Shown here: positions 10,158 to 18,474 of the stretch, in pieces
Layout of the letters: the number at the start of each line of letters is the position of its first letter
Numbering within the stretch: the stretch's first letter is position 1
Origin: Subtercola boreus
Lineage (GTDB): Bacteria; Actinomycetota; Actinomycetes; Actinomycetales; Microbacteriaceae
Assembly: GCF_006716115.1 (NCBI RefSeq)
Contig: NZ_VFOO01000001.1
Coordinates: 2,976,001 to 3,040,000 of the forward strand
Length of the DNA stretch: 64,000 nt
Direction: 5' to 3'
Made by a program: the position numbers and the translations under genes
The notes under the pieces: generated by a model
Told to the model about the DNA's origin: nothing
Database searches by the model: none
The model's input: the letters and a program-made list of their open reading frames with translations, nothing else

Positions 10158-11030
10158 TCAGGCGATGCTGTAGAAGTGGGCCGTGCCGCCGGGGTTCTCG
10201 ACCGTGATCGCGCCGTCGAAGTCGCGGTACTGGGCGTCGACGGTGTGCCCGACGAGCTTGATGGCGTTGGTTCCGTCGGGGTTCACATCCACCCGGGAGA
10301 CGAGCATGGTGTGGTCCACACCGTTGTCGTTCTGCGGGTCCCAGTCGAACATCACCACGTCGCCCACCTTCACGGAGGCACGTTGCGACAGGTCGAGCCG
10401 CGTGGTGTCGGGACGCGAGTTGAGGTAGTCGTCCATCTCGTTGCCGCGGATCCAGCTGAAACTGTAGTCGCCGGTGGTCGCGTAGTTGCTGTACCAGTTC
10501 TCATCCTGCTGCCAGCCCCGCGCGAGGAGGGTCTGGTTGACGAAGTTGCCGCAGTCGTTGTCGCTGAACTTGCTCCATTCCGCCAGGTTGTAGTTCTGCC
10601 AGTAGGTGAAGGCGTACTGGAGCTGGCGATCGACAGCCGTGACGGCCTGGTAGGAGAAGGCGGTACCGGCGTCGAGGCTGGTTCCGTCTGCGAGGGCCAG
10701 GGCGATCGGGGCGGTCGCCGGCTGGTAGTCAACCGCGGCCGGTGTCACGAACGAGACCGCACCGGCCTCGTCGACGGCGAAGGATGTCGCGGCGGTGCCG
10801 CCGACGGTGACCCCGACGACGTCGGCGAGCCCCGATCCCGTGAGGCTCACAGCCGTGCCGCCCGTGAGCGGCCCGGTCGCGATGCTCGCCGCGGTGACAG
10901 TGGGTGTGACGGCCGCTGCCGCGGTCGGGGCGGATTCACCGAACGCGTTGCTGTCGGTGCAGCCGGCGAGGGCGAGGAGTCCGGAACCGGCAATCAGAGT
11001 AATAAATGTGCGTCGCGTAGTAATTGTCAC
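10158..11030 (-). CDS. Lipoprotein with IPT/TIG domain and amidase_6 (NlpC-like) domain
   Basis: A 290-residue exported protein starting at a GTG (11030). The N-terminus has TTRRTFITL followed by a hydrophobic stretch and the lipobox LALAGC, suggesting Tat-type export and lipidation. A TIG-like Ig domain (about 45-125, LTGGTAVSLTGSGL) precedes a C-terminal amidase_6 domain: DCGNFVNQTLLARGW with the candidate catalytic Cys, and a VDHTMLV His. It probably cleaves or binds peptidoglycan peptides. It is divergent from the MFS exporter; the 145-bp gap contains palindromes (see 11071). Confidence 0.82.
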   Translation of the reverse strand: MTITTRRTFITLIAGSGLLALAGCTDSNAFGESAPTAAAAVTPTVTAASIATGPLTGGTAVSLTGSGLADVVGVTVGGTAATSFAVDEAGAVSFVTPAAVDYQPATAPIALALADGTSLDAGTAFSYQAVTAVDRQLQYAFTYWQNYNLAEWSKFSDNDCGNFVNQTLLARGWQQDENWYSNYATTGDYSFSWIRGNEMDDYLNSRPDTTRLDLSQRASVKVGDVVMFDWDPQNDNGVDHTMLVSRVDVNPDGTNAIKLVGHTVDAQYRDFDGAITVENPGGTAHFYSIA

Positions 11031-11070
11031 CGTCTAACAACAACATACATACCTATGAATAACCTCAGGG

Positions 11071-11126
11071 TTGCAATTGCAAGCCCTGCCGGGGTAGAAG
11101 CTTGCCGTCTTGCAACGAAGTTTCGT
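11071..11126. promoter_or_regulatory. Two palindromes in the amidase/MFS divergent intergenic region
   Basis: TTGCAATTGCAA at 11071-11082 is a perfect 12-bp palindrome. ACGAA-GT-TTCGT lies at 11115-11126, 50 bp before the MFS start. Both look like binding sites for a dimeric regulator (MarR or TetR type), but no such regulator gene is adjacent. Confidence 0.45.
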
Positions 11127-11175
11127 CGGGTGTAACTTTGCACTCCACGCAAACTTTCTTCAGATCAGGACATCC

Positions 11176-13029
11176 ATGTCACGCACAACCACGGCCGGCC
11201 AGGCCCGGGCCCAGTCGATCAAGGACGCTGGCGGTGTGATGACCCACCGCCAGATCCTGGTCATCATCTTCGCCCTGATGGCAGGCATGTTCCTGTCCGC
11301 ACTCGACCAGACCATCGTCGGCACCTCGATGCGCACCATCGCCGACGATCTCGACGGGCTTGCGCTCCAGGCCTGGGTCACGACGGCCTACCTGATCCTG
11401 TCGACGATCAGCACGCCGATCTACGGAAAGCTCTCCGACATCTTCGGCCGTCGACCGCTGTTCATCATCGCCATCAGCATCTTCCTGATCGGATCGCTGC
11501 TGTCGGGCCTCTCGACCTCGATGTACGAGCTCGCCATCTTCCGCGGCATCCAGGGCCTCGGCGCCGGTGGACTGATGGCGCTCCCGCTGGCCATCATGGG
11601 CGACATGCTCGCCCCGCGCGAACGGGCGAAGTACCAGGGCTACTTCCTGGCGACCTTCGGAATCGCGAGCGTCATCGGCCCGCTCCTCGGTGGGCTGCTC
11701 TCCGGCGCACCCGAGATCATCTTCATCACCGGCTGGCGCTGGGTGTTCCTGATCAACATCCCGATCGGCATCGTCGCGCTCGGTGTCGTGCTGCGCTTCC
11801 TGCACCTCCCGTTCACGAAGCGCCCGGGTGTGCGCATCGACTGGTGGGGCGCAGTCACCGTCATCGTCGCCCTCGTACCGCTGCTGCTGATCGCCGAACA
11901 GGGCCGCGAATGGGGCTGGGGATCGGGTGGGGCGTGGGTCTGCTACATCCTCTCGGCCGTCGGAATCGCCGCCTTCCTCTTCGTCGAGAGCCGCATGGGC
12001 GATGATGCGCTGATCCCACTGAAGCTCTTCCGGTCATCCACCTTCTCGGTGGCAACCGTTCTGGGTGTGCTCGTCGGGTTCGGGATGTTCGGAGCCCTGC
12101 TCACGTTGCCTCTCTACCTGCAGCTCGTGAAGGGCGCGACGCCCACCGAGTCGGGCTTCCTGATGCTGCCCATGATCCTCGGGCTCATGACCGCGTCGAT
12201 CGTCAGTGGCCAGCTGATAGCCCGCACCGGTCGGTACAAGAAGTTCCCGGTCATCGGCACCGCGCTGATGGCCATCGGATTCTTCATCATGACCTTCCTG
12301 CGGGTCGACACCCAGCTCTGGTACGTGATGGTCGGCATGTTCATCATCGGCCTCGGGCTCGGCCAGATGATGCAGACGCTGACCATCGCCTCGCAGAACT
12401 CGGTCGGGCCGCGTGACATCGGTGTGGCGACGAGCGCGTCGACGTTCTTCCGCCAGATCGGCGGAACGCTGGGCACCGCCGTCGTGTTCTCGTTCATCTT
12501 CACGCGCCTGCCGCAGACCGTGACGGATGCGTTCGCCCTGCCCTCGACGCAGGCCGGCATCGCTGCGGCGGCGCAGGATCCGGCCGTGATCGGCAACTCT
12601 GCCAACACGCAGATCCTCGGCTGGATCCAGACGCAGGACTTCACCGCGATCAGCAACGCGCTGAACGGCGACACCTCCTTCCTGAACGTGATCGACCCGC
12701 GCCTGGCGTTCCCGTTCCTCAGCGGGTTCTCCTACGCGATCGCCTCCGTGTTCTGGATCACCATGGCCGTCGTCACGGTCGCATTCGTGCTCGCGCTGTT
12801 CCTGAAGGCGCCTCCGCTCCGGCAGAAGTCGGCCATGCAGGAGGCGAGCGATCTGGATGCTGCGGAGGGAGTCCTGGCCGCCGAGGCACTCTCCGCCGCC
12901 AACGCCACGGGCGCGATGGTCGAGCCCGGCACGAGCGACGAAAGCGACCGGGGACCGGTGGAACCGGCATCCGGAGCCGCACAGGCAGCCGCACCCGCAG
13001 CAGCGCACGCACCGAAGCACGGGGCCTGA
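11176..13029 (+). CDS. DHA2-family MFS multidrug exporter (EmrB/QacA type)
   Basis: A 617-residue, probably 14-helix proton-driven exporter. It has the family motif A in LSDIFGRRPLF (residues ~75-90), the DHA2 signature SALDQTIVGTSM in helix 1 and a PLLGGLLS motif-C-like segment in helix 5. The C-terminus is a long hydrophilic Ala/Glu/Pro-rich tail (last ~60 residues). The ATG at 11176 (MSRTTTAGQ) was chosen as the start; an upstream ATG at 11110 would add a non-conserved segment. Substrate is unknown. Transcription ends in the large hairpin at 13054-13103. Confidence 0.93.
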   Translation: MSRTTTAGQARAQSIKDAGGVMTHRQILVIIFALMAGMFLSALDQTIVGTSMRTIADDLDGLALQAWVTTAYLILSTISTPIYGKLSDIFGRRPLFIIAISIFLIGSLLSGLSTSMYELAIFRGIQGLGAGGLMALPLAIMGDMLAPRERAKYQGYFLATFGIASVIGPLLGGLLSGAPEIIFITGWRWVFLINIPIGIVALGVVLRFLHLPFTKRPGVRIDWWGAVTVIVALVPLLLIAEQGREWGWGSGGAWVCYILSAVGIAAFLFVESRMGDDALIPLKLFRSSTFSVATVLGVLVGFGMFGALLTLPLYLQLVKGATPTESGFLMLPMILGLMTASIVSGQLIARTGRYKKFPVIGTALMAIGFFIMTFLRVDTQLWYVMVGMFIIGLGLGQMMQTLTIASQNSVGPRDIGVATSASTFFRQIGGTLGTAVVFSFIFTRLPQTVTDAFALPSTQAGIAAAAQDPAVIGNSANTQILGWIQTQDFTAISNALNGDTSFLNVIDPRLAFPFLSGFSYAIASVFWITMAVVTVAFVLALFLKAPPLRQKSAMQEASDLDAAEGVLAAEALSAANATGAMVEPGTSDESDRGPVEPASGAAQAAAPAAAHAPKHGA

Positions 13030-13053
13030 CCCCCGGGGCGCTGCGCCCGCAAG

Positions 13054-13103
13054 AACGCCTGCCGGCCCGACCTCCTATTCGAAGGTCGCGGCCGGCAGGC
13101 GTT
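13054..13103. terminator. Large bidirectional hairpin terminator overlapping the methyltransferase 3' end
   Basis: The outer arms 13054-13067 and 13090-13103 are a perfect 14-bp inverted repeat, continued by an inner 6-bp stem (13068-13073 / 13083-13088) with a single bulged base. TTT follows on the plus strand. It serves convergent genes; the right arm is coding sequence for the last residues of the methyltransferase. Confidence 0.8.
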
Positions 13104-13941
13104 TCTGCATGACCGCGATCGCCTCGGGGTTCTGGTCGATCAGAATGAACCGCCGACCGAGCGCCGACGCCACGGCACCCGTCGTTCCGCTGCCCGCGAA
13201 GAAGTCGAGCACGAGGTCGCCCTCCCGCGACGACGCCTGCACGATGCGGCGGAGCACGCCTTCGGGCTTCTGGGTGGGGTACCCGGTCTTCTCGCGGCCG
13301 GTCGGCGACACGATCGTGTGCCACCAGACGTCCGTCGGGAGCTTTCCCCGCGCCGCACGCTCCGGGGTCACGAGCCCGGGCGCCATGTACGGCTCGCGGT
13401 CGACCGTCTCGGAGTCGAAGTAGTAGCCCTGCGGGTTCTTCACGTAGACCAGGATCGTGTCGTGCTTCGTCGGCCAGCGCGTCTTGGCCTTGGCGCCGTA
13501 GTCGTACGCCCAGATGATCTCGTTGAGAAAACTCTCCCGCCCGAAGAGCGCATCCAGAAGCACCTTCGCGTAGTGCGCCTCGCGGTAGTCGAGGTGCAGG
13601 TAGAGGGTTCCGTCGTCGGCGAGCAGGCGCCAGGCCTCGAGCAGGCGAGGTTCGAGGAACTCCCAGTAGTTCTCGAACGCGTCGTCGTAGCGCAGCAGGT
13701 CGCCCTTGATCCGGTCGTAGCTGTTGCCTTTGAAGCCGGTGATGGATCCGGTTCCGGCCGCCGATCGCACGGCGGTGGTGCCCTGTCGCCGCTGCACGCG
13801 CCCGGTGTTGAAGGGCGGATCGAGGTAGATCAGCGTCACGGATCCGCTCTCGAGCGTCGGCAGCACGTCGAGGTTGTCGGCCCGGATGACGCGGCCATCC
13901 GCCCCCGCCGCCATCGGGTTCGGGCGGGGCAGGGTGGGCAT
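13075..13941 (-). CDS. Solitary site-specific DNA methyltransferase (beta-type)
   Basis: A 288-residue amino-methyltransferase (N6-adenine or N4-cytosine). The catalytic motif IV DPPF is near residue 40 and precedes the S-adenosylmethionine-binding motif I FAGSGTT near residue 250, the order of the beta class. A target-recognition segment (about 110-190) lies between them. There is no restriction endonuclease gene on either side, so it looks like an orphan enzyme with an epigenetic or regulatory role. The ATG at 13941 (MPTLPRPNP) was preferred over an upstream ATG at 13992 that would almost meet the divergent GNAT gene. Target sequence cannot be predicted. Confidence 0.9.
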   Translation of the reverse strand: MPTLPRPNPMAAGADGRVIRADNLDVLPTLESGSVTLIYLDPPFNTGRVQRRQGTTAVRSAAGTGSITGFKGNSYDRIKGDLLRYDDAFENYWEFLEPRLLEAWRLLADDGTLYLHLDYREAHYAKVLLDALFGRESFLNEIIWAYDYGAKAKTRWPTKHDTILVYVKNPQGYYFDSETVDREPYMAPGLVTPERAARGKLPTDVWWHTIVSPTGREKTGYPTQKPEGVLRRIVQASSREGDLVLDFFAGSGTTGAVASALGRRFILIDQNPEAIAVMQKRLPAATFE

Positions 13942-14022
13942 GCTCTCATTGTCGCAGTCCTTCCGCCACCCCCGGAGCGTCGAATCGAACACTCAGGGAG
14001 CCAGGCGTACTGTCGAGGAGAA

Positions 14023-14310
14023 ATGAGCACTCAGATCCGTCACGAAGCTGACCACCACCGTTACGTTCTTGTCGTCGACGACCGTGAAGCCGCGCTTGCG
14101 GACTACCGCACGGAGGGCGACGCCATCGTGTTCACGCACACCGAGGTCGACCCGTCACGCCGCCAGAGCGGCCTCGGCGGCAATCTGGTCAAGGGTGCGC
14201 TCGACGACGTGCGCATCAACACCGGGCTGAAGGTCGTTCCCGAGTGCCCGTTCGTCGCCGAGTGGATCGATGTGCATCCGGAGTACCACGAGCTCGTGGA
14301 GCGAGGTTAG
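14023..14310 (+). CDS. Small GNAT-like N-acetyltransferase (YjdJ type)
   Basis: A 95-residue single-domain protein of the minimal GNAT family (PF14542 type), with the acetyl-CoA pyrophosphate loop region RRQSGLGGNLVKGAL and the terminal CPFVAEWIDVHPEYHELV that characterises this family. GAGGAG (14015-14020) is a strong ribosome-binding site just before ATG 14023. Substrate is unknown. It is divergent from the methyltransferase. Confidence 0.85.
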   Translation: MSTQIRHEADHHRYVLVVDDREAALADYRTEGDAIVFTHTEVDPSRRQSGLGGNLVKGALDDVRINTGLKVVPECPFVAEWIDVHPEYHELVERG

Positions 14311-14358
14311 CCGCACGAGGCTGGACCCCGACAGCCCTGAGTCACTATCATCTTCGGC

Positions 14359-14781
14359 ATGGCTACCAACAACATCTTCGTGAACCTGCCGGTGGACGAC
14401 CTCGAGGCGTCGAAAGCGTTCTACACCGCTCTCGGCTACACGCTGAACCCGAACTTCTCCGACGAGAAGGCGGCCTGCGTGGTGCTTTCCGACTCGGTCT
14501 ACATCATGCTGCTGGTCAAACCGTACTTCTCGACGTTCACCGACCGTGAGGTCGTCGACCCGAGGAGCCAGGTGGGTTCGCTGAACTCGCTCGGTGTCGA
14601 CTCACGCGAGGAGGTCGACCGATTCGCCGAACGGGCGGTGGCGGCCGGTGGCGCCGAACTGAACGAGCCGCAGGACTTCGGGTTCATGTACTCGCGCGAC
14701 ATCGAAGACCCCGACGGGCACGGCTGGCAGATCATGTGGATGGACCCGGTGGCGCAGCAGAACGGCCCGCCCAGCGAGTAG
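14359..14781 (+). CDS. VOC-superfamily (glyoxalase-like) protein
   Basis: A 140-residue protein with two beta-alpha-beta-beta-beta halves: VNLPVDDLEASKAFYTALGY at the N-terminus and DPDGHGWQIMWM at the C-terminus, the hallmark of lactoylglutathione lyase/bleomycin-resistance-like VOC proteins. No specific activity can be assigned. Its stop codon directly abuts the stop of the convergent lplA gene (TAGCTA). Confidence 0.88.
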   Translation: MATNNIFVNLPVDDLEASKAFYTALGYTLNPNFSDEKAACVVLSDSVYIMLLVKPYFSTFTDREVVDPRSQVGSLNSLGVDSREEVDRFAERAVAAGGAELNEPQDFGFMYSRDIEDPDGHGWQIMWMDPVAQQNGPPSE

Positions 14782-15831
14782 CTAGGGAACGCGCTCGATC
14801 CACTCCCGGGTACCGAACTTGCTCTCGACCAGAGCGGCGGCCTTCGCGTACTCGTCGTCGGTGACGTCGCCGGGGGTGGCTCCGTAGAGCGAGGTGAAGG
14901 TGGCGATCATCCGGTCGATGATCTCCTCGCGGCTGAGGCCGGTCTGGCTGCGCAGCGGATCGACCCGCTTTGCGGCGGACTTGGTGCCCTTGTCGCTCAT
15001 CTTCTCGCGACCGATGCGCAGCACCTGCACCATCTTCTCGCCGTCGATGTCGTAACTCATGGTGACGTGGTGGAGCACCGCACCGTTGCCGAGGCGCTTC
15101 TGCGCTGCCCCGCCGATCTTGCCGCTGGGGCTCGAGATGTCGTTGAGCGGAACGTAGCTGGCGTCGATTCCCAGCGATTTGAGCGCGACCAGCACCCATT
15201 CGTCGAGGAACGCGTAGGAGTCGGCAAAGTTGAGGCCCTGCACGAGGTCGGCCGGGGCGTAGATGGAGTAGGTGACGACCGATCCGGCCTCCATGAACAT
15301 CGCACCTCCCCCACTGACCCGGCGCACGACGTCGAAGCCGTACTTCGCCGCGTTCTCGGGGTCGACCTCGTTCTTCAGCGACTGGAAGCTGCCGATCACG
15401 ACGGCAGGCGAATCCCATTCCCAGATGCGGAGGGTCGGCGCGCGGCGGCCCTCGCCCACCTCGACGGCCAGCACCTCGTCGAGAGCCATCTGCATGACGG
15501 GCGGCACGGCTTTCGAATGGATGACCTGCCAGTCGTAGTCGCGCCAACTCGTCGCCTTGGCGAGCGACCGGCGGATCGCGACGGCGACCCCCTCGGCGCT
15601 GAAACCGAGCATGGTCACGTCCTTCGACAGGGCCGCCTTGATCGCGGCGGCGATCGCGGAGGCCTCGCTGTCGGCGGAGAGCCCGTTCACGGCCCGGTTG
15701 ATGTCCTCGAGTGCGCTGTCGGGTTCGAGGAAGAAGTCGCCGGCGAGCCGGAAGTCGGCGAACACCCCGTCCCGCACCTCGAGGTCGACCACGACCAGCT
15801 TGCCGCCCGGAACCTTGTATTCACCATGCAT
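14782..15831 (-). CDS. lplA: Lipoate-protein ligase A with N-terminal accessory domain
   Basis: A 349-residue enzyme that attaches free lipoate to E2 and GcvH lipoyl domains. The BPL/LplA catalytic domain (about 95-349) contains RRVSGGGAMFMEAGSVVTYS, the lipoyl-AMP-binding loop, and the GKIGGAAQKR lysine region. The lipoate-ligase accessory domain, which is C-terminal in E. coli LplA, lies at the N-terminus here (residues 1-90, MHGEYKVPGGKLVVVDLEV), an order known in some bacteria. It is the last gene of a minus-strand group after the alpha/beta hydrolase, 9 bp away. Confidence 0.9.
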   Translation of the reverse strand: MHGEYKVPGGKLVVVDLEVRDGVFADFRLAGDFFLEPDSALEDINRAVNGLSADSEASAIAAAIKAALSKDVTMLGFSAEGVAVAIRRSLAKATSWRDYDWQVIHSKAVPPVMQMALDEVLAVEVGEGRRAPTLRIWEWDSPAVVIGSFQSLKNEVDPENAAKYGFDVVRRVSGGGAMFMEAGSVVTYSIYAPADLVQGLNFADSYAFLDEWVLVALKSLGIDASYVPLNDISSPSGKIGGAAQKRLGNGAVLHHVTMSYDIDGEKMVQVLRIGREKMSDKGTKSAAKRVDPLRSQTGLSREEIIDRMIATFTSLYGATPGDVTDDEYAKAAALVESKFGTREWIERVP

Positions 15832-15840
15832 GGCTTCAGC

Positions 15841-16680
15841 CTAAACCGCATGGGCGGCCAGCCAGGCGAGGAGGTCGGCGACGACCTCGTCGCGGTTGGT
15901 CTCGCGGAGCACCTCGTGGCGGGCATCCGGGTACAGGTGCACCGTGACATCGGTGAGACCGCCGCGCCGGTACGCCGCCGCGAGCTTCTGGGCGCTCTTC
16001 TCCCCGCCGAGGATGTCGTCGGTTCCCGAGAGGATCAGCACGGGCAGGTCGCTGTCGAAGTGACGTGCCGGGCGGCCGAACAGGCGGAGCCCGTCTGCCA
16101 GGCCGAACAACTTCAGCACCTTCGCTTCGAACATGAACTCGTCGGCCGCAGCTGCCGTCTGCACGGCCACGTCGCGGCTCAGCCACTCGTAGCCGTGACC
16201 CCCGCCGGGCGGGCGGTGGCGGCGGCTGAGGTCTCCGCCGTCCATGGATCCGGGCATCCGGTACGCCGAACCGACCAGCACGAGCCCGGCGTAGGGGCGC
16301 GATGAGCCGTTGACGATGATCTGCGCCATCAGTGAGCCCCAGCTCTGGCCGAGCAGGAAGAGTGGCAGGCCCGGGTTCTTGCCCGCGATGAGGGCGGTGA
16401 ACTGGCGGATGCCCGCCATCGTCGCCCGCAGCCCGCCGGGGCCGAGGCGACCGAACTGGGAGCGGTCGCCGTGGTGCTGGTCGAGCCCGGTCTGGCCGTG
16501 GCCGCGGTGGTCGTTCGCATAGACGGAGTACCCCGCGGCGTTCAGCTCGCCCGCGAGCTCGACGTACCGGCCGGCGTACTCGCCGAGCCCGTGCGAGAGC
16601 TGCACCACTCCGCGCGGGTTCTCGACCAGCCAGCGGTAGTAGGCGATGCGAACGCCGTGTTCGTCGGTGAAGTGGGGCAC
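15841..16680 (-). CDS. Alpha/beta hydrolase, monoacylglycerol-lipase-like
   Basis: A 279-residue cytosolic serine hydrolase of the Hydrolase_4 group. HGLGEYAGRY (oxyanion loop), YANDHRGHGQTG, the nucleophile elbow GQSWGS (Ser near residue 110), an acid in LSGTDD and a catalytic His in DARHEVLRE are all in place. The Trp after the nucleophilic Ser replaces the Met of the usual GHSMG motif. Monoacylglycerol or lysophospholipid hydrolysis is plausible but unproven. It sits between the transglutaminase operon and lplA on the same strand. Confidence 0.88.
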   Translation of the reverse strand: MPHFTDEHGVRIAYYRWLVENPRGVVQLSHGLGEYAGRYVELAGELNAAGYSVYANDHRGHGQTGLDQHHGDRSQFGRLGPGGLRATMAGIRQFTALIAGKNPGLPLFLLGQSWGSLMAQIIVNGSSRPYAGLVLVGSAYRMPGSMDGGDLSRRHRPPGGGHGYEWLSRDVAVQTAAAADEFMFEAKVLKLFGLADGLRLFGRPARHFDSDLPVLILSGTDDILGGEKSAQKLAAAYRRGGLTDVTVHLYPDARHEVLRETNRDEVVADLLAWLAAHAV

Positions 16681-16699
16681 ACGCCCACCCTACCGAGAC

Positions 16700-17545
16700 T
16701 CAGGACTCGCGCGTGATCTCGACCTTCACGAAGAGGCGCGAGCCGAACGGACCGGCGTACACCCCGCGGAGCGGTGCCACGTCGTTGTAGTCTCGGCCGC
16801 GCCCCACGGTCACGTGCCGGTCGCCGATGTCGATCGAGTTCGTCGGGTCGAAGCCGCGCCAGTCGCCGCAGAACCATTCGACCCAGGCGTGGGACTCCCC
16901 CGTGACCGTCTCGCCGATACCGGCCGACGGCTTGGGGTGCAGGTATCCCGACACGTATCGTGCCGGGATACCGACCGACCGCAGAGCCCCGAGCGCGATG
17001 TGGGTGATGTCCTGGCAGACGCCCTTCTTCTCCACCCAGGCCTCGCGCGCGTTCGTGTGCACGCCCGTCACACCCGTCATGTACTCGACCTGGTTGCCGA
17101 TCTCGGCACAGATGGCAAGAGCGGCGTCGCAGACGTTGTCATGTTCGTCCGCGATTCTGCGAGCCAGCGCCGCGACCTCGGCCGGCGGTTCGGTGAGCTT
17201 CGTCTGCTTCACCTGTTCGATGGTCGACGTCACCCGCGCGGCCGCCTCGTGAAGCGACTCCCAGCTGAGGGTGTGCGGTGGATGCACGCGGGGGCGCACC
17301 TCGATCAACGAGTTCGCCGTGAGGGAGAGCTCCTTGTGCGGCGTCAGCACCTCGAACGACGACACCCGGGTGCCCCAGTAGTCGAGGTAGCTGTGGTTCG
17401 ACGACAGCGGCGAGATGTCGAGGTTGGAGTACAGCACGAACTGTCCGTCGGAGGAGACGGGGAGCATCCGCGCCTCGTTGTACGACGCACCGACTTCGCC
17501 TTCGTAGCGGTAGCCGGTGACGTGCTTGATCCGGAGGCGGTTCAT
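16700..17545 (-). CDS. Transglutaminase-like cysteine-protease-fold protein of the ATP-grasp/alpha-E operon
   Basis: A 281-residue protein. The N-terminal beta domain (MNRLRIKHVTGYRYEGEVGA) is followed by a transglutaminase-like core with catalytic Cys in KKGVCQDITH (about residue 170), His in GESHAWVEW and Asp in FDPTNS. It is the third gene of the operon; its ATG overlaps the stop of the alpha-E gene (ATGA). The frame extends far upstream but that region belongs to the alpha-E gene. Operons of this type are widespread and have been predicted to make or process a peptide-like modification, but no biochemical role is established. Confidence 0.9.
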   Translation of the reverse strand: MNRLRIKHVTGYRYEGEVGASYNEARMLPVSSDGQFVLYSNLDISPLSSNHSYLDYWGTRVSSFEVLTPHKELSLTANSLIEVRPRVHPPHTLSWESLHEAAARVTSTIEQVKQTKLTEPPAEVAALARRIADEHDNVCDAALAICAEIGNQVEYMTGVTGVHTNAREAWVEKKGVCQDITHIALGALRSVGIPARYVSGYLHPKPSAGIGETVTGESHAWVEWFCGDWRGFDPTNSIDIGDRHVTVGRGRDYNDVAPLRGVYAGPFGSRLFVKVEITRES

Positions 17546-18474
17546 ACGTTCTCTCCCACCCAGCTCGGTGCGGCGTTCGTCGGGAAGTACCGCTGGCGGA
17601 TGGCCTCGGATGCCTCGCTCGTCGCCTCCTGCACGAGGTCCATCTGGTGCGGGAGGTCGTGCAGGATGTCCATGATCGGTCGGTACTCCAGTTGGCTGCG
17701 GATCTGGCCGAGCAGGCGCTGCGCCTGGTCGGTGACCGCGAGGCGGGTGTTGCGCGGCTCGATGTCGCGGAGGCTCTGCTCGGCGCGCGACACCGAGTAG
17801 AGGATCGAGCGCGGGAAGAGACGGTCGAGCAGCAGGAATTCGGCGGCGTTCCGCGCCGACGGCACCCCGCGGTACGTGCGGAGGTACGACTCGTAGGCCC
17901 CGCACGAGCGGAGGATGGTGGTCCACGACGGCCCCGAGGCCTCGGTGAGCGACCGGGTGGCGAGCAGCCGCGCCGTCATGTCGGCCCGTTCGAGCGACCG
18001 GCCGAGGGTGAAGAAGTGCCACGCTTCGTCTCTGGATGCTGCGGACTCCTGGATACCGACGGCCAGAGCCGAACGCTCCCTGACCCAGGCGAAGAACTCG
18101 TGCGTCTTCTCGACGGCGATTCGGCGCGGCATGCGCGCCCGGGTCGTGTTGAGGCACTCCCAGAGCTCGGTCGAGACGATCTCGCGCGCGCGGCGGGCGT
18201 TCTCCCGGGCGGCACCGAGCGAGTAGGCGATCGACGCCGGCTGGGTACGGTCGACGGCGAGGATGTCGAGCACATCCGCGCGCGTCAGCTCGTGGTCGTC
18301 CGGCGGGATGTCGGCCCCCATGACGGCGAGCAGCGAGCGGCAGGCGAGGTTCTCCTCGATCCACGGGTCTTCGAGCAGCAGCTGCAGGTGCACGTCGAGG
18401 ATGCGTGCGGTGCCGTCGCTGCGTTCGATGTAGCGCCCGATCCAGAACAGGCTCTCGGCGATTCGGCTCAGCAT
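17542..18474 (-). CDS. Alpha-E domain protein
   Basis: A 310-residue all-helical protein starting MLSRIAESLFWIGRYIERSDG, the invariant opening of the Alpha-E family. The helical bundle carries conserved Arg/Glu/His residues throughout (for example RSLERADMTARLL). It lies between the ATP-grasp and transglutaminase genes with 1-nt and 4-nt overlaps, implying translational coupling and a joint function. The activity is unknown. Confidence 0.92.
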   Translation of the reverse strand: MLSRIAESLFWIGRYIERSDGTARILDVHLQLLLEDPWIEENLACRSLLAVMGADIPPDDHELTRADVLDILAVDRTQPASIAYSLGAARENARRAREIVSTELWECLNTTRARMPRRIAVEKTHEFFAWVRERSALAVGIQESAASRDEAWHFFTLGRSLERADMTARLLATRSLTEASGPSWTTILRSCGAYESYLRTYRGVPSARNAAEFLLLDRLFPRSILYSVSRAEQSLRDIEPRNTRLAVTDQAQRLLGQIRSQLEYRPIMDILHDLPHQMDLVQEATSEASEAIRQRYFPTNAAPSWVGENV

